Assembly (NCBI GenBank): GCA_913046825.1
Contig: CAJWTF010000187.1
Coordinates: forward strand, 1-5,668
Source: an uncultured Rickettsiales bacterium
Lineage (GTDB): Bacteria > Pseudomonadota > Alphaproteobacteria > UBA8366
DNA: 5,668 bases
Direction: 5' to 3'
Shown: positions 5,587 to 5,668 of the stretch, in pieces
Layout: each line of letters opens with the position of its first letter
Numbering within the stretch: the stretch's first letter is position 1
Notes under the pieces: model-generated
What the model saw: the letters and a program-made list of their open reading frames with translations, nothing else
Databases searched by the model: none
What the model was told of the DNA's origin: nothing
Position numbers and translations under genes: made by a program

Positions 5587-5668
5587 TCAATAATCGGGCG
5601 AGGCAAAAGCGGCATCCCCTCGGTAATAGCGGCGCAGGTTCCGTTCCCGGTAACGCTCGACGACAGGT
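5587..5668 (-). mobile_element. Truncated IS1380-family transposase fragment
   Basis: The last 26 codons before a premature TGA (complement of 5587-5589) read PVVERYRERNLRRYYRGD, then AAFASPDY. VxRYRERNLRRYxRGDAAFAxP is a hallmark of IS1380-family DDE transposases, and the D of RGDAAF is taken to be one of the catalytic acidic residues. In intact relatives the protein continues well past this point (normally I-Y-E-x-L-E-A-E-G and more). Here homology stops abruptly at the stop codon, and no continuation was recognised in any frame toward 5500. The upstream part lies outside the window. The element is therefore broken on this side, by deletion or frameshift, and its terminal inverted repeat was not found. 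Confidence 0.75.

Overview
The window looks like chromosomal DNA of an alphaproteobacterium. This is an inference from the protein flavour, the moderate GC content of the genes and the gene families present; no rRNA, tRNA or marker gene is here to prove it. I support four complete protein genes and one long partial gene. There is also one probable gene relic, one transposase fragment and several candidate control sites.

Left part (1-2644, all on the minus strand, read right to left): a 264-residue GHKL/anti-sigma-type ATPase, a 117-residue antibiotic-biosynthesis-monooxygenase (ABM) fold protein, then a two-gene unit. That unit is the small SAF-domain subunit and the large subunit (cut by the left window edge) of a UxaA-family lyase. 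The pair best fits (2R)-sulfolactate sulfo-lyase SuyA/SuyB, which splits sulfolactate into pyruvate and sulfite. suyA has a strong Shine-Dalgarno, and an exact TATAAT lies just upstream, overlapping a small dyad and direct repeats. It is therefore probably transcribed from its own regulated promoter rather than only from the genes upstream.

Middle (2645-3119): a 475-base stretch with no convincing intact gene. It holds an FNR/FixK-like box followed by a -10-like hexamer. A ribosome binding site and a short frameshifted reading frame follow; I read the latter as the relic of a DUF169-like gene.

Right part: a minus-strand N-acyl-D-amino-acid deacylase (D-aminoacylase, amidohydrolase superfamily) with all the expected metal ligands. 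It is divergent from a plus-strand YrdC-domain protein related to threonylcarbamoyl-AMP synthase but changed at several normally conserved positions. Downstream of it is a 100-base island with only 12 G/C, then unassigned sequence. At the right edge is a broken minus-strand piece of an IS1380-type transposase.

Taken together this is a catabolic/accessory region: sulfonate cleavage, D-amino-acid release, a regulatory ATPase and IS debris. I did not find an unmistakably new system. The items most worth a second look are the divergent YrdC protein, the orphan ATPase with its in-frame amber stop, the suyAB promoter architecture, and the FNR-box/gene-relic stretch.
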